The notes under the pieces: model-generated
Databases searched by the model: none
What the model saw: only the letters and a program-made list of their open reading frames with translations
What the model was told of the DNA's origin: nothing
Assembly (NCBI GenBank): GCA_023846275.1
Contig: JAIUJO010000142.1
Span: 973,409-1,037,408, forward strand
Length of the DNA: 64,000 bases
Reading direction: 5' to 3'
DNA from: Vanilla planifolia
Lineage: Eukaryota > Streptophyta > Magnoliopsida > Asparagales > Orchidaceae
Part shown: positions 63,054-64,000 of the stretch, piece by piece
Position numbering within the stretch: position 1 is the stretch's first letter
Layout of the letters: each line of letters begins with the position of its first letter
Translations under genes and position numbers: made by a program

Positions 63054-64000
63054 CACCCTTGGTTTTCATTGGAAGCTTTAGAGAGCTTGATTTAAGAACT
63101 TAAAAGAAGCTAGGTTTAGTACAAATAGGGTAGGCTACCAAAGAGTTGACTATGAGTAGAAGTGCTAAGGTTATGGTTAGACTTCAAGGTTATATGGATA
63201 ATCCCTAATAGAGCATAAATTTTAGATTTGAGGTGCTTAGATATGGCTATGTAAGCTTAACTTAACCTTAGAATTATGCTTAAAGGATTAGAATTAATTC
63301 ATGGAAAAGGAATTTATTATCAAATGTCTTAGTGATGGGCTAAGTAAATGCCATTTTTGAAGCTCTATGAATACTGTAAATTAAGGTTTGTTTGGTGAGG
63401 CCCCTTATTGAGGCCATGGAAGAAAGTAAAGGAGCCTAAAATAAGACTTTAAAATGCAACTATGTTTTCCAAATAAATAATATGGTAAAAATGTTGGCTA
63501 GACCAATTTGTTTACTGGGTACTTCGGATAACAACATGACTAACCTTATTTAATGTCTTTGTGCACATGATAAGTCCCTAAATGAATATAATTGGGAACA
63601 TGTGATGCCTTGGGATAAGCATCAGGATATGTATGGTGAGTCAATGTTTGGGTTGGTGTACAAAGGTCATTAACAATACTTGTGTGAACCTAGACATTAT
63701 TGTAATGAAAATCAACCATTAATGGATCCTAAGAGAAAAAGGAAAAGCTTCATAAACACTAATGTTAACTAATAAAAGAAATGGTCTTTAGAAAAATAAA
63801 GTTATAAATAAATAGAAGAATAAATGGTTATGAGACTATAAATAGTTAAATTATGGTTTAGAAACAGCCCTATGACATTTAGATAATAATGTCATTAGAT
63901 AAATGAAAATCAACTATTGGTATAAAGCTTAAATTGACTTAGGGCTTGAAGAATCCTAAATTGTTATGGGATAGAGTTAGAAGGATACTACAGCTTAAGG

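Larger units (their letters stand above)
53401..64000. other. AT-rich DNA with scattered repeats, no gene recognised
   Basis: No rRNA, LINE domain or LTR sequence is recognisable in this stretch. The longest open frames (for example 117 residues at 61271-61624) show no motif and lie in A+T-rich DNA. The things I can point to are a 20-bp perfect inverted repeat, a diverged direct repeat of about 200 bp, and a short GT run, listed separately. It may be the remainder of a decayed spacer or DNA beyond the rDNA array. Confidence 0.4.

Noticed and set aside
63510..63600. Possible 5' part of 18S at tacttcggataac
   Set aside because: Only about 12 bases fit TACTCGGATAAC; neither side continues as 18S.
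52291..64000. A 5S rRNA gene linked to the 45S spacer
   Set aside because: I looked for the 5S internal control region (GGGATGGGTGACC-like) and found none.
1..64000. Conifer or other gymnosperm origin
   Set aside because: The LINE-rich, LTR-bearing layout suggested it, but the short ITS1 and ITS2 and the angiosperm ITS1 core argue against it.
1..64000. CRISPR array or bacterial operons
   Set aside because: No regularly spaced identical repeats and no bacterial gene structure; the DNA is plant nuclear.

Overview
The window is AT-rich plant nuclear DNA and I find no intact protein-coding gene in it. It suggests a flowering plant. Three decayed copies of 45S ribosomal DNA lie on the + strand. 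Each has an 18S 3' part, an ITS1 of about 230 bp, and all or part of 5.8S. Two continue through a similarly short ITS2 into 26S. Copy B keeps an ITS1 core (20714-20736) that fits the motif conserved in flowering plants. The other main component is a plant L1-type LINE whose ORF1 resembles DUF4283 proteins and whose ORF2 had endonuclease, reverse transcriptase, zinc-finger-like and RNase H parts. All LINE copies are on the - strand and all are broken by stops and frameshifts.

Layout. 1-950: AT-rich, unassigned. 951-1229: a segment repeated at 52880-53110, probably rDNA intergenic spacer. 1230-11947: three LINE fragments. 11948-13310: rDNA copy A (an 18S fragment, the same 18S region again, ITS1, 5.8S). 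13311-19910: two LINE units. 19911-22077: rDNA copy B (18S 3' part to the first ~0.9 kb of 26S). 22078-48895: six LINE units head to tail. One of them (39356-47350) is split by a 1940-bp GC-rich solo LTR at 45212-47151 with a perfect 5-bp target duplication. 48896-52290: rDNA copy C (18S 3' part through to the 3' end of 26S). 52291-53400: probable spacer. 53401-64000: AT-rich DNA with a few repeats and no recognised gene.

The main observation is how LINEs and rDNA meet. Where a LINE 5' end runs into 18S (near 11948, 19911 and 48896), the 18S sequence resumes at or just after one point, inside the conserved stretch CTTTGGGTTCC-GGGGGGAG. At LINE 3' ends (2212, 16311, 24886, 28071, 39356, 47351) the last bases before the element are versions of the same CTTTGGGTTCC, even where the neighbour is another LINE. 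This is what repeated insertion into one 18S site would leave: each insertion restores the target word, and the next copy enters beside it. I infer a LINE lineage targeted to 18S rDNA, antisense to the rRNA genes, that over-ran and silenced part of an rDNA array. The rDNA then lost its GC content, apparently by C-to-T and G-to-A change. The solo LTR is still rich in G+C and CpG and is much younger.
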